64,000 nt of DNA from Hallella colorans. Its GTDB lineage: Bacteria; Bacteroidota; Bacteroidia; Bacteroidales; Bacteroidaceae. The position numbers were made by a program, and so were the translations under genes. Positions 34,395-44,097 of this stretch are shown one piece after another. The notes beneath the pieces are model-generated. The model searched no databases and was not told where the DNA came from. It saw only the letters and a program-made list of their open reading frames with translations. Where the stretch lies: assembly GCF_003096815.1 (NCBI RefSeq), contig NZ_QENY01000011.1, positions 1 to 64,000 on the forward strand. Direction: 5' to 3'. How positions within the stretch are numbered: position 1 is the stretch's first letter; each line of letters opens with the position of its first letter.

Positions 34395-35180
34395 ATGAAA
34401 AAACTATTTTTTTCGATTATTGCAGTAACTGCATTAACCCTGACAGGGTGTGGAAACAAAGCTAAAAACAATGCCAATGCGCCAGCTGGCAATACCAATG
34501 AGACAGAGGTTGTCGATGCTTCTACCCTCTCCGCAGAAGCAAGGGAAAGTATGGACGCTGTCACCAAAGAACTGACCAATGTGTTGAACACCAATAACAC
34601 AGAGGCTCTTCCCACCGCCCTGGCAAACATTGCCGCCACTTATAAGGCTTTTGTCAATGCTGGACAACTTGAGAATGCAAAGACCTATGGCGCTTTGATC
34701 AAGAACTTTGTTAATCAAAACGTTGAGAAAATAAAAAAACTTGCGCCAAACAATGCCACTATCAACAATCTGCTTACAAATATTAACAATTTGCCAACAG
34801 CCACTGCCACAACGCTTGAAGAAGCAAAAAATGCAGTGTCTAATGATATAGTGAACTTAGCCTCAGATGGCGTTCGCAAGGCCGCTGGCGCTGGCGTTAG
34901 CGCAGAAGAAGCTGCCGAAGCCATCAAAAGCATGCCCGCCGCTGTGGCAACAGAGACAGCAGGCAATGCCATCCAGAATGCTAAAGAAGCTGTAGACGAA
35001 GCCGCCAACAAAGTGACCGATGACGCTAAGCGCAAGGCCAACGACGCTGCCAAACAAATGGAGCAAAAAGTAGACGAAGCCAAACAAAAGGCTAACAAAG
35101 CTGGCGAAAAAGCCAAAGCAGAGGCTGGAAAAGCCATTGACAACGCCGCTGCTAAAGCCAAGAAAGGCTTAGGACTATAA
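34395..35180 (+). CDS. Alanine-rich helical lipoprotein
   Basis: The 261-residue protein starts MKKLFFSIIAV and has a lipobox LTLTGC (Cys near residue 19). A low-complexity Asn/Ala linker is followed by a helical domain (residues 40-160) and then a long repetitive Ala/Lys/Glu helix (about 165-261, for example AKEAVDEAANKVTDDAKRKA) with an 11-residue-like periodicity, as in apolipoprotein-like or LEA-like proteins. It ends KAKKGLGL. An ATG nine codons upstream is less likely because it would extend the signal peptide with three lysines. Probable surface or periplasmic lipoprotein; function unknown. Confidence 0.75.
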   Translation: MKKLFFSIIAVTALTLTGCGNKAKNNANAPAGNTNETEVVDASTLSAEARESMDAVTKELTNVLNTNNTEALPTALANIAATYKAFVNAGQLENAKTYGALIKNFVNQNVEKIKKLAPNNATINNLLTNINNLPTATATTLEEAKNAVSNDIVNLASDGVRKAAGAGVSAEEAAEAIKSMPAAVATETAGNAIQNAKEAVDEAANKVTDDAKRKANDAAKQMEQKVDEAKQKANKAGEKAKAEAGKAIDNAAAKAKKGLGL

Positions 35181-35593
35181 AATACTGATAAAATACATGC
35201 CGTAAGCAGGATGTAATATTCCTGATAAAGTGAGCATCATTAAATCAACCTTGACTGATTTCAAAAACGTTTAAAATTCAAAGTGAAAGTAAACCGTAGA
35301 ATATAGCAAACTACATGACCGAGTTTACTTACCCTTTGCATGATGAACCAAACGAAATCAGGCAAGGTTGATTTAATATTATACACATACAAATTGCTCG
35401 ATGAGAAAATAATTATGCCGTGGCCATTAGACAAACTCAAAAAACACACAAGCGCGTTAGAAAATATTAAATACAGAAGCACAAAACAAACATTTCTCAA
35501 ACTAATTGTTTAAATTTGCAAACGATAATTTACACACGCTCTATTATACACTGAAAATATAGCACAATATTCAAGTAACAATATCAAAAAATA
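35181..35593. other. Intergenic region upstream of susC with a large inverted-repeat element
   Basis: No gene is seen in these 413 bp. It contains the 139-bp inverted-repeat element (35239-35377) and, nearer susC, TAAATTTG at 35511-35518, the probable -7 box for the susC operon, leaving a 76-nt leader. Confidence 0.5.
35239..35377. repeat. 139-bp element with 24-bp inverted ends
   Basis: The ends (35239-35262 and 35354-35377) are complementary at 23 of 24 positions. A second pair, AGTAAAC and GTTTACT, is nested inside. It codes for nothing. It could be a MITE-like element or the template of a large RNA hairpin. Confidence 0.65.
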
Positions 35594-38500
35594 ATGAAAA
35601 TCAATCATTACATACTTTTAGTGGCAATGATCTTACTGCCGTTTGTATCATATGCCCAACAGCCAAACACCAATCAACCGACACTCTCGGGGCGGATCGT
35701 AGATGCGGGTGGTGAGCCATTGGTGGGCGCGCAGGTCAGGTGGAAAGACACCAAGACGGTCACGGTGACCGACGCGGACGGAAATTTCCACATTCCACAA
35801 ATACAAGGAGGGCGCTCCATCGTGGTGTCATACATAGGCTACAAGTCTAAAACCATCACTGTGAAAAACGCCCAGCAAGCCATAAACGTCATCATGGACG
35901 ACGACGCACAAAACTTAGACGAGTTGGTCGTGGTGGGCTACGGCATACAAAAAAAATCGGCTCTCACTGGCTCCGTGGAGACTATCAAGCAAGACGAGTT
36001 GCTGATGATGCCCACCGTTAACATAGACAAAGCCCTGACCGGACAGGTGGCGGGCTTGCAAGTGATGCAAGCCACGGGCGACCCAAGCTCGGCCAAGGAG
36101 AGCAACATGAGCATTCGGGGCATTAACGCCGCGCCATTGTTGGTCATTGACGGCGTGCCAAGGTTTGGAACCAACACCTCGGATGGCGAGACGAGGCTCT
36201 CAGACCTCAACCCTGACGACATAGAGAGCATATCCATTCTCAAGGACGCGGCAGCGGCCGCCGTCTATGGAGCGCGCGCGGCCAACGGCGTGATATTGGT
36301 CAAGACCAAGGGAGCCAATGGGGACAGAAAAAACCGTGTGAACTATCGCGGACAATACAACATGGTGATGGCCACCCAAATGCCACAATTCTTGGACGCA
36401 TACCAGTTCGCGTTGCTCAGGAACAGGGCCGTGGAGAACTCACCCGCCACCACCATCAAACCGTTTACCAACGAGCAACTCGAACAAATAAGGAACCACT
36501 CCAACCCCAACGTTTATGGCAACGAGGACTACATGAGCTATCTCAACAACACGGGATGGAGCACCTCGCACAGCGTATCGGCCAACGGCGGGGGCAAGAC
36601 CATGAGCTATTATCTCTCATTTGGTTATGCTGACAGCAAGGGGTTGTATAGCGGCGTAGGTCGCAAACGCCTCAACTACATGGCCAAGATAGATGTAAAC
36701 GTGGCGCGCGGGTTGGCTCTGTCGGTTTCGTTTGACGGTTCAAAAACACGCGCCAAGAACAGCAGTTATTTCACCATAGACAACGCTTACGCCTTCTCGC
36801 CGCTGCAAGTGGCGCGTTTCGACAATGGCATGTTGGCGAGTATCGACGGCACCAATCCCCTGATTAGCGTCCAAGGATTGGGTGGATATATCAAGGACAA
36901 TGGCAGCATGAGTTCCATTGCCGTGAACCTCAACTACACGGCATCATGGCTTAAAGGGCTCACGGCTTACGTCAGAGGCGTGTTTGACGATAACAAGCGT
37001 GTCAAATCCACCGTCGACAACCCCGTGACGCTCTACACCTACGACGCTGACAAAGGGAGTTACGATGTTGATTCCAAGACCGTTTACCCCACGGCCAAAG
37101 CCACACAGGGGCAGGACGACTTTTTCTTTGACAGCCAACTGTACGAGGCGGGCGTCAACTTCAACCGCACATTCGTCGAGAAACACGACGTGGAAGGAAT
37201 GTTAGTGGCCAACTACCAGCGCACGCACACACATTATATGAATGGTATAAACCTCGACAAAAGCGTCTACCCGGAGGTTATCGGCACAGCACAAAAAGCC
37301 AGACTGAACGGCAATGAGATTTACAACCAGCGCGCCTCGCTCATTGGCCGCGCCAAATATGGCTTCGCGAACAAGTATTTTTACGAGTTCAGCTTCCGTC
37401 TTGACGGCAGCAACAACTTTCACCCTGACCGCCGATGGGGTTTCTTCCCGTCAATGTCAGCGGCTTGGGTCATCTCCAATGAAGAGTTTTTCCGCAATTG
37501 GAAACAAGGCATCCTATCCAACGCCAAGCTCAGAGCCTCTACAGGATGGCTCGGCAACGACGGTCTTGTGGGCGCTTACTCATACCTGCGCACGTACACA
37601 GAGACCGTCAACAGCGGCTACAACGTCGGCGGAAACTTCACGCCCGGACTGATGATGTCAAGCAATCCAAATATCTTCCTCACTTGGGGCAAGAGTCACG
37701 ACTACAACGTGGCGGCCGACTTGGGTTTTTGGGGTGGACGATTTGGGCTGTCGTTCGAGTACTACCTGCGCTACGAGACTGACAAAATCACAGCCGTGCC
37801 AGACTATCTATACCCACCATCGACTGGCGTGGACGGCATGGTGCCCAACAAGAACTTCAGCAAATTGAAAGCGTGGGGATGGGACTTGACGCTCAACCAC
37901 CGCAACACCATCGGCAAACTGAAATACAGCTTGGCGATCACCTTGGCCAAAAACAACGACAAATACATTGATTTCGGCGACGAGTCGACACAGCTCCCCA
38001 ACCTCAGACGTAAGGGACGGAGCAGCATGGTATGGACCATGTACCAAGCAGACGGACTTTTCAAGAGCCAAGAGGAAATAGAATCGTATGGCGTAGACCA
38101 AGATGGCATGGGCAACGCGACGCTCGCACCCGGCGACATCAAATACGTGGACCAAAACGGCGACCACAAAATCGATGCCAACGACCGTGTTTATGTAAGA
38201 AACTCCTCACGTCCGGACCTCGACATGGGGCTTCGCGTCAACCTGCAATACAAGGGATTTTTCATCAACGCCATGTTCCAAGGCGAATGGGGATACAAGC
38301 AGAACATCAGCGAGCTGTACACGCTCGACAACGGAACGTTACAGAAATTTCAAAAATACCACCTCACCGACACGTGGACACCCGACAACCCCAACGCACG
38401 CTATCCACGAATCAAGTTCGCCACCAAGAACGACAACAATCGACGTCAATCCACGTTCTGGATTAGCGATTGCAATTTCATGCGCCTCAAACTGCTCAGC

Positions 38501-38677
38501 TTGGGCTATCAATTGCCGTCCACTTTGGTTCGCAAGCTAAAGATAAGCTCGGCCAGCGTGGCATTGCAGGGCAGCAATATCTTCACGATTACCAATCTGA
38601 AGAACATGGACCCAGAGTCTTTGCGAGGCTATCCCGTACAAAAAACCTATGGCATAACGCTGAGCCTTGGCTTCTAA
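35594..38677 (+). CDS. SusC/RagA-family TonB-linked outer membrane transporter
   Basis: The 1027-residue protein imports oligosaccharides or peptides across the outer membrane, powered by TonB. It has a signal peptide (residues 1-21), a carboxypeptidase-D-like domain with TLSGRIVDAGGEPLVGAQV (29-48), a TonB-box region ending DELVVVGYG (around 110-118), the plug with SGSVETI-like LTGSVETI and IRGINAAPLLVIDGVP, and a 22-strand barrel that ends in LSLGF. It is shorter than polysaccharide-utilisation transporters with extra sensor domains. The SusD partner follows 43 bp downstream. No glycosidase or hybrid two-component gene is nearby, so the substrate is open; a peptide or protein-derived substrate is possible given the peptidase downstream. 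Confidence 0.93.
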   Translation: MKINHYILLVAMILLPFVSYAQQPNTNQPTLSGRIVDAGGEPLVGAQVRWKDTKTVTVTDADGNFHIPQIQGGRSIVVSYIGYKSKTITVKNAQQAINVIMDDDAQNLDELVVVGYGIQKKSALTGSVETIKQDELLMMPTVNIDKALTGQVAGLQVMQATGDPSSAKESNMSIRGINAAPLLVIDGVPRFGTNTSDGETRLSDLNPDDIESISILKDAAAAAVYGARAANGVILVKTKGANGDRKNRVNYRGQYNMVMATQMPQFLDAYQFALLRNRAVENSPATTIKPFTNEQLEQIRNHSNPNVYGNEDYMSYLNNTGWSTSHSVSANGGGKTMSYYLSFGYADSKGLYSGVGRKRLNYMAKIDVNVARGLALSVSFDGSKTRAKNSSYFTIDNAYAFSPLQVARFDNGMLASIDGTNPLISVQGLGGYIKDNGSMSSIAVNLNYTASWLKGLTAYVRGVFDDNKRVKSTVDNPVTLYTYDADKGSYDVDSKTVYPTAKATQGQDDFFFDSQLYEAGVNFNRTFVEKHDVEGMLVANYQRTHTHYMNGINLDKSVYPEVIGTAQKARLNGNEIYNQRASLIGRAKYGFANKYFYEFSFRLDGSNNFHPDRRWGFFPSMSAAWVISNEEFFRNWKQGILSNAKLRASTGWLGNDGLVGAYSYLRTYTETVNSGYNVGGNFTPGLMMSSNPNIFLTWGKSHDYNVAADLGFWGGRFGLSFEYYLRYETDKITAVPDYLYPPSTGVDGMVPNKNFSKLKAWGWDLTLNHRNTIGKLKYSLAITLAKNNDKYIDFGDESTQLPNLRRKGRSSMVWTMYQADGLFKSQEEIESYGVDQDGMGNATLAPGDIKYVDQNGDHKIDANDRVYVRNSSRPDLDMGLRVNLQYKGFFINAMFQGEWGYKQNISELYTLDNGTLQKFQKYHLTDTWTPDNPNARYPRIKFATKNDNNRRQSTFWISDCNFMRLKLLSLGYQLPSTLVRKLKISSASVALQGSNIFTITNLKNMDPESLRGYPVQKTYGITLSLGF

Positions 38678-38720
38678 AAAAGCCATACTTAATTTTCACA
38701 CAATCACAATAGCATATCAA

Positions 38721-40466
38721 ATGTTTAGCTTCAAATATAAGTTTTACACCGCACTCGCCACCATCGCAATCTCTTTGACAGCCTGCGACAATCTCTTTGA
38801 CGACGCGCCAAACGACAAAATATCAGACAACAAGGTGTGGCAAAACAACCAACTGTTAGACGAATACGTCAACGGCTGGTATCGCAACATGAGCGACGGC
38901 TTCAAGACATTGGTTCCCTCCAATGCCTTGCTAAAGGGCATGTCGCGCTATTACATGCCATGGTTCACCGATCAGCTCTCCGTGGGCAAAGCCGATTGGC
39001 TCAACGCGGGCTATGGCGACATTCTCCAAGGCAACCAAGAGACCATCACAAACTGGGCCAAAAGCCTATGGACCAAGGACTACAGCCAACTGCAATACAT
39101 CAATTCATTCCTTGCCAACGCAGACAAGGTGACCAACGCGGAGCGGCGCAAGCGCATAGAGGGCGAGGCCCATTTCTTTCGTGGCTATTATTATTACATG
39201 CTCTGGCGGCAGTTTGGCGGCGTGTTGCTCATAGACCATCCTTTCGATCCGCTCAACCACCCGGAACAATTCCCACGCGCAAGCTACCGGCAGATGGTGG
39301 ATTTTATCGTGGCAGAGGCTGACAAGGCTGCCGAATCGCTCCCCGAGAAACACGAAAAGACGCAAGCGGGGCGCGTGACCAAGGTGGCCGCGCTCATGCT
39401 CAAGGCCAAAACCTACCTGTGGGCGTCAAGCCCCGTGTACCAAAACAAGACGCAAGAATATCTCGGGTTCAAGGACGACCAAAGCAAGGCAATGCTCCAA
39501 AAGGCCAAACAGGTCTACGAGCAACTGCTGGCTCTCAACGCCGTGTCGCTCGTGCCCATCGACGCCAACACCGAGGAGGACATCGCGAAAGCCTACCGCA
39601 AGATTTTCTTGACCAAGAACTCGCAGGAGTCTATCCTTGAGTTGCAACACGCCGATGACGGCAACTACGCCACCAACTTCGGGCACAAGCTCGACCGCGA
39701 CGCCGCCCCACCATCGGCGACAGGCACCGTAGCCGCCTACACGCCCACCCAAAACCACGTGGACGAATACGGCATGCGAGCGGGAGCCACCTATGATCGC
39801 GCCAACCCCTACGCCAACCGGGATTACCGTTTCTACGCCAACATCGTGTACAATGGCGCCATGTTCCGCGGCAAAAAGATTGACGTGGCCACCACCGACG
39901 GCAAAAAGGGCGTGGACCTCAAGCCCTACGGCACCTCAGAGTCGGCCGCGGCAACCCGCACGGGCTACTATTTGGGCAAGTTCGTGGACGAGGACCAAAC
40001 CATAGATTATAACGACACCTATGCCAGCAAACAAAATTACATCATCTGGCGATTGGCCGAGGCCATGCTCGACTATGCCGAGGTGTGTTACCGACTTGGC
40101 GACGAGGGCACGGCGTTGAAGATGGTCAACGCCATCAGGCAGCGCGCGCACATGGACCAACACAGCCACATCACATGGCAACGCATCGTGAACGAGCGGC
40201 GCGTGGAATTGGCTTTCGAGGAAACCACCTATTGGGACCTGTTCAGGTGGGGCATCGCCGAAGAGCGTCTTAACGGCAAGCAGACACCGCTCAAGAAAAT
40301 GGTTATCACCGTAAAAGGTGGCAAAACAAAATACAAAGTGGAAAACTGCAACCGTTTCCCGGGTCGCGTGCGCAAATTTCAAAGCATGCAATATTACCTG
40401 CCCATCCCATGGAGTGAAATCAAATACCACCACATAGCACAAAATCCTGAATGGAGCGAGGTGTAA
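38721..40466 (+). CDS. SusD/RagB-family substrate-binding lipoprotein
   Basis: The 581-residue lipoprotein (start MFSFKYKFY, lipobox SLTAC at about residue 20) forms the lid on the SusC barrel and captures substrate. It shows the SusD pattern: CDNLFDDAPNDKISD just after the lipid anchor, GEAHFFRGYYYYMLWRQFGGV near 150, the TPR-like helices, and the C-terminal IVNERRVELAFEETTYWDLFRWG and YYLPIPWSEIKYHH. An in-frame ATG 18 codons upstream overlaps the end of susC and would spoil the signal peptide, so it is not used. Confidence 0.92.
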   Translation: MFSFKYKFYTALATIAISLTACDNLFDDAPNDKISDNKVWQNNQLLDEYVNGWYRNMSDGFKTLVPSNALLKGMSRYYMPWFTDQLSVGKADWLNAGYGDILQGNQETITNWAKSLWTKDYSQLQYINSFLANADKVTNAERRKRIEGEAHFFRGYYYYMLWRQFGGVLLIDHPFDPLNHPEQFPRASYRQMVDFIVAEADKAAESLPEKHEKTQAGRVTKVAALMLKAKTYLWASSPVYQNKTQEYLGFKDDQSKAMLQKAKQVYEQLLALNAVSLVPIDANTEEDIAKAYRKIFLTKNSQESILELQHADDGNYATNFGHKLDRDAAPPSATGTVAAYTPTQNHVDEYGMRAGATYDRANPYANRDYRFYANIVYNGAMFRGKKIDVATTDGKKGVDLKPYGTSESAAATRTGYYLGKFVDEDQTIDYNDTYASKQNYIIWRLAEAMLDYAEVCYRLGDEGTALKMVNAIRQRAHMDQHSHITWQRIVNERRVELAFEETTYWDLFRWGIAEERLNGKQTPLKKMVITVKGGKTKYKVENCNRFPGRVRKFQSMQYYLPIPWSEIKYHHIAQNPEWSEV

Positions 40467-40523
40467 ACGATGCCATCAACAAGTTTTAAACAATTATTCA
40501 TAACATACAAAAAACAATAGATT

Positions 40524-41399
40524 ATGAAGAAAAAAATAACGCTATGCTTAGCACTCTTGGCCTTGCTGCCCATCGGCGCATCGGCTCAAACCACCTACAA
40601 CCTGTTCCCCAAGTCGGACGTGGACGCTGATGGATGGCTATGGCTCGACTCAGAAGAGAAGATAGAAAAATATGTAGGCCTTATCAACGAGGATGACTAC
40701 CGGGTGGACCCCAAAGGTAAAGTGATACAAATGGTGTACGCCAATCAGCAGCCCGACTATCCACCTACCGAGGCAGATGCCAACATTCAGGGAGCGGGCA
40801 CTGACGGCGAGACTGGCTCAGCGGGCTGCCGCACAGGAGCTTTGGTACTGCAACCAGCCAAGGGTTTTGCGTTAGTCAATGGTGGCGGTTTCGTGGTGTG
40901 CTTGCCATCATGCGCCACTTACGCCATCTGCTATTCGTCCAACAGCAAGATGACTGCCCGTATTGTGGCCACGAACAACGCTAACGCGGACATGACAAAA
41001 ACGAGTAACAACGAGACACCGATGGATACCGATGAGGGATGGCACGTGATTTCCGCCAAATATGTCTCGGTTTTCAATACCATGCCCAAGGGTATCAACA
41101 ATTGGGATGGTATCGAAAAACTCAACAATAACGACAATATAACCATTGCCGGTGACAAACCGGTGTACGTTTGGTTTCAAAGTTCCACGCGCGACACCGT
41201 GTACATACACGGCATCAAGGTGACGACCCCGAAAGAGCAAACATTGGGAATAGATCGCCACGCATGGCTGCCAAACGGCCATGCTCCACAAGCCGTCTAT
41301 AAAATTGACGGCCGTCGTATGGACAACAAAGCCGCGCTCCAACCGGGTCTCTATATCGTGACCACGAACAAAGGCAACCGTAAGGTGGTCGTGAGGTAA
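40524..41399 (+). CDS. Secreted protein with a C-terminal sorting-like tail
   Basis: The 291-residue protein has a signal peptide (residues 1-22, ending ASAQ) and an acidic, beta-rich body without a recognised catalytic motif. It ends with VYKIDGRRMDNKA, LQPGLYIVTT and RKVVVR, the pattern of a short type IX secretion-like tail. It follows susD by 57 bp and is probably the third gene of the operon, so it may be a surface or extracellular binding protein for the same substrate. Confidence 0.7.
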   Translation: MKKKITLCLALLALLPIGASAQTTYNLFPKSDVDADGWLWLDSEEKIEKYVGLINEDDYRVDPKGKVIQMVYANQQPDYPPTEADANIQGAGTDGETGSAGCRTGALVLQPAKGFALVNGGGFVVCLPSCATYAICYSSNSKMTARIVATNNANADMTKTSNNETPMDTDEGWHVISAKYVSVFNTMPKGINNWDGIEKLNNNDNITIAGDKPVYVWFQSSTRDTVYIHGIKVTTPKEQTLGIDRHAWLPNGHAPQAVYKIDGRRMDNKAALQPGLYIVTTNKGNRKVVVR

Positions 41400-41421
41400 T
41401 CCACCATCAAACGCCATCGAA

Positions 41422-41463
41422 CAATCCCCGACACACACCGCATAAGGCGTGGGCCGGGGATTG
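41422..41463. terminator. Terminator of the susCD operon
   Basis: CAATCCCCG and CGGGGATTG pair perfectly, with further pairing inside. It lies 22 bp after the third gene and between convergent genes. Confidence 0.65.
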
Positions 41464-41516
41464 TCATTAACGCTGGGTGACACATACGACATGCACCGCG
41501 AAAAAATCTTCAGTAA

Positions 41517-42476
41517 TTATCGCACCACTACCTTTCGCGTGGTGCCATCCATGTACTTCACAATATTTACACCCTTTCGCATTCGGGGCAAAACGCGCCC
41601 ATCCAATCCATAAATGGCTTTGACACGTCGTGGAGACGTTGTAGTGTTCAAGCCCATACTGTTTTTGGGCGGCATGATACCTATCACCATCGACTGCTGT
41701 TGCGAGTAGTTATTCTCGCCCATGGACAAGTCTATGTCGAAATAGTCATCGCTTTTTCCGCGCCATCCCCAGTTGATGTGCACTTCGCCCATGGCGTTGT
41801 AGCCATCCACCACCCAAGCGTGGCCACCCTGCGCGGGACTGTTGCCCGAATAGAAGACAGGACGTCCCTCGGACAGCTCGGTGAAAATGAGATCCATCCA
41901 TTGCTCCTTGGTGTAGTCCGCACGTTTCAGATAGCGTATCTTCTCACCGTCATAACGGAAATTCTCCACCATATCACGAGGGATATTGCCATAGGCAAAG
42001 GCCGAGCTGCCTGACAATTGGTACATCATGCCCACCGACACGCCAACGTGAAAACAGAGCGTCGACACCGCATCGGCCTCATCGTCGGAGTAGTTTCGGT
42101 AACTTGCCAAAGAAAAATAATTGTCGCGCATCTTATCCCAAAGATACTTTGTCTCACCAAAATTGGCCGAAAGCTCGCCGCCACCAAACAGTGGCTTGTA
42201 AGTCTTGGAGCCCTGCCCCATCTCAGGATAGTTGTAATACTTCATGATTTGGGCCAAAGCCAAGGCGACGCAGCCCACCGGACAATGACGCTCCACGCCG
42301 TCTTTGTCTTTCTTTGTGGGGCATTGCTCATTGAAAGGCTTGCCTTGCGCCCATGTCGTTTTTAGCAGCGGCGCCACCGAAGGCTTATGCCGCGAAGGGT
42401 TGGGAGCCACCAGTTGCGCTGCCGCCGTCAAGGCGGCGAGCAACAGCGTGGCCACGCACAGAGCGTATCTTCTCAT
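41517..42476 (-). CDS. C10-family cysteine peptidase (streptopain/PrtT-like)
   Basis: The 319-residue secreted protein has a signal peptide (MRRYALCVATLLLAALTAAAQ). The active-site cysteine lies in CPVGCVALALAQIMKYY (about residues 65-72), and the histidine in GGHAWVVDGYN near 223, followed by HINWGWRGKSDDYF; this is the C10 signature order. The usual large N-terminal propeptide (Inhibitor_I69-like) is absent, since only about 45 residues separate the signal peptide from the catalytic domain. The C-terminus VKAIYGLDGRVLPRM and RKVVVR resembles a sorting tail. It is convergent with the susCD operon. Confidence 0.85.
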   Translation of the reverse strand: MRRYALCVATLLLAALTAAAQLVAPNPSRHKPSVAPLLKTTWAQGKPFNEQCPTKKDKDGVERHCPVGCVALALAQIMKYYNYPEMGQGSKTYKPLFGGGELSANFGETKYLWDKMRDNYFSLASYRNYSDDEADAVSTLCFHVGVSVGMMYQLSGSSAFAYGNIPRDMVENFRYDGEKIRYLKRADYTKEQWMDLIFTELSEGRPVFYSGNSPAQGGHAWVVDGYNAMGEVHINWGWRGKSDDYFDIDLSMGENNYSQQQSMVIGIMPPKNSMGLNTTTSPRRVKAIYGLDGRVLPRMRKGVNIVKYMDGTTRKVVVR

Positions 42477-42502
42477 CTGTCGTAGTTTAAAATACTTTTA
42501 GC

Positions 42503-43807
42503 TTACTTGACCACCTTCATTGTTTTGCCACCTTGGCGCACCACGTACACACCCGGTGTCAGGGTTTGCCATTCGGCGGCCACACGCTTGCCATCAAGCG
42601 TAAAGATATCAACCTTGCCTTCGCTTACAACGCTCGCGGCATTGATGCCTACTGTCCCGGTCACTTTGGTCAGCGTGGTGGTAAACGCATTCTTGCCACT
42701 GAATTTAGGCAACTTGGCGTTAGTCATCTCGCAGTAAACGCCCTCGGGATGGTCAGCGACGAACGTAAACACGCCGTTGGCCTCCGTATAGTCGGTACCC
42801 GCCACAAGCGCGGTGCCATCTTTCTTGTGCCAAGTGAACTTGGTGGCCTCGCCATCAACGCTGCTCTGGGCTGAGAGGTCTACAGTTTTCTTGCTGGTCT
42901 CGTCTATTTGCAACTTTTCTTGCGGCGCGTAAAAAAGCGTCTTGATATTCTTCGTGGGCAGCGTGGCAAGCGTGAAATAGTTGTTTGAGATGTTGGCCGT
43001 TTTTATCTCGGTGTATTTCAACTCCGTCAAACGGTTGTTCATGGCAAACAGTCGGCCGGTCTTCAAGCCTGTGTTGGCAGTCAAATCCAATGTCTTGAGG
43101 TTGTTGTTGTTGACGCTAACATAGAGGCCAGCCGTGGTATTGTTGCCCAAATTGAGTGTTTCCATCTCACAATTCAATGCGTAAATATCTCTCAGTTTGG
43201 TGTTATGGCTCAGATCAAGGTTCACAATCTTGTTTTGGGTAAGCATGAGCTTGGTCAGATTTGTGAGCGCGGAAGCGTCAAAACCATTCAACTTGTTGTT
43301 TTGCAAATTAAGTTTTGTCACCGATGATGGCAACTTAACAGATGTGAGCAAGTTGTTGCTCAGGTCCACATCGTTGAGTTTGGTGTTCTGGCTCAAATCC
43401 AGCTCCGTCAGTTTGTTGCCGTTGGCGTATAGCCATACCAACTCGGTGGCCTTGCTCACGTCGAGCGCCGTGACGCCAGTTCCTTTCACGTTGGAGGTGC
43501 ACTCAAAATCGTTGAGTGGCTTGGTGGCGTATATTTTCACCTTGCCCTCGCCTTTGGGAGTGCCTGTTACGGCCTTGGCCTTAACGTCATAATTGTCATA
43601 CACACCTACGAGCTTGGCAGCCTCCACAATAGTTCCGTCGCCCCAATCGATGGAGACGATATTTTCCTCGGCTACGGCACTGCCAAAATCGAGCTCGTGC
43701 TCTGTACCATCCGCGGTGTAAGTCAACGTGATGACCGGTTCTTGCTGTTGTGCGTTCGCAGACACTACCAACGCAAAAAGAATGAATAATGAGTAAAATT
43801 TCTTCAT
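42503..43807 (-). CDS. Secreted leucine-rich repeat protein with sorting tail
   Basis: The 434-residue protein (start MKKFYSLFIL) has a signal peptide ending SANAQ. Residues about 110-330 hold irregular leucine-rich repeats (for example LVWLYANGNKLTELDLSQNTKLNDVDLSNN split over several units), an Ig-like segment follows, and the end reads KVDIFTLDGKRVAAEW and GGKTMKVVK. The pattern fits a surface protein for adhesion or protein binding. The ORF is open 48 codons upstream, but the promoter at 43879-43909 lies inside that part. Confidence 0.85.
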   Translation of the reverse strand: MKKFYSLFILFALVVSANAQQQEPVITLTYTADGTEHELDFGSAVAEENIVSIDWGDGTIVEAAKLVGVYDNYDVKAKAVTGTPKGEGKVKIYATKPLNDFECTSNVKGTGVTALDVSKATELVWLYANGNKLTELDLSQNTKLNDVDLSNNLLTSVKLPSSVTKLNLQNNKLNGFDASALTNLTKLMLTQNKIVNLDLSHNTKLRDIYALNCEMETLNLGNNTTAGLYVSVNNNNLKTLDLTANTGLKTGRLFAMNNRLTELKYTEIKTANISNNYFTLATLPTKNIKTLFYAPQEKLQIDETSKKTVDLSAQSSVDGEATKFTWHKKDGTALVAGTDYTEANGVFTFVADHPEGVYCEMTNAKLPKFSGKNAFTTTLTKVTGTVGINAASVVSEGKVDIFTLDGKRVAAEWQTLTPGVYVVRQGGKTMKVVK

Positions 43808-43878
43808 AAAAATAATGTTAATGGTGTTTGTAAAAAAAGTTATTAAGCGTTCTTTCAAGCATAATGCTTTGATAGTTG

Positions 43879-43909
43879 CAAATATATATATTTTTATTGA
43901 CAATACAAA
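43879..43909 (-). promoter_or_regulatory. Promoter of the leucine-rich repeat gene
   Basis: On the minus strand TTTG (43906-43909), exactly 19 bp, then TATATTTG (43879-43886). The leader is about 65 nt. Confidence 0.65.
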
Positions 43910-43994
43910 CAATAAAAAAAACATTTTCAAACATAAACTCCCGTTTATCACCTTTAATTTCAGTTTTAACCAACATAAACGTTCTCAAAACAGG

Positions 43995-44029
43995 AGGAGG
44001 GAATTTCTGCGCATCAGAAATTCCCTCCT
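43995..44029 (-). terminator. Terminator of the bamD-rpoZ-DUF4293 operon
   Basis: AGGAGGGAATTTCT and AGAAATTCCCTCCT pair perfectly over 14 bp around a 7-nt loop, about 70 bp past the DUF4293 stop. Confidence 0.7.
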
Positions 44030-44097
44030 TATATTATTAGGACCATCTAAAAGCAGCGTCCAAAGACGCAAGCCGATCGTCCCATCCAAATGTTTTC

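Noticed and set aside
41422..41463. Riboswitch between the susCD operon and the peptidase gene
   Set aside because: The structure is a single strong hairpin between convergent genes, which is simply explained as a terminator.
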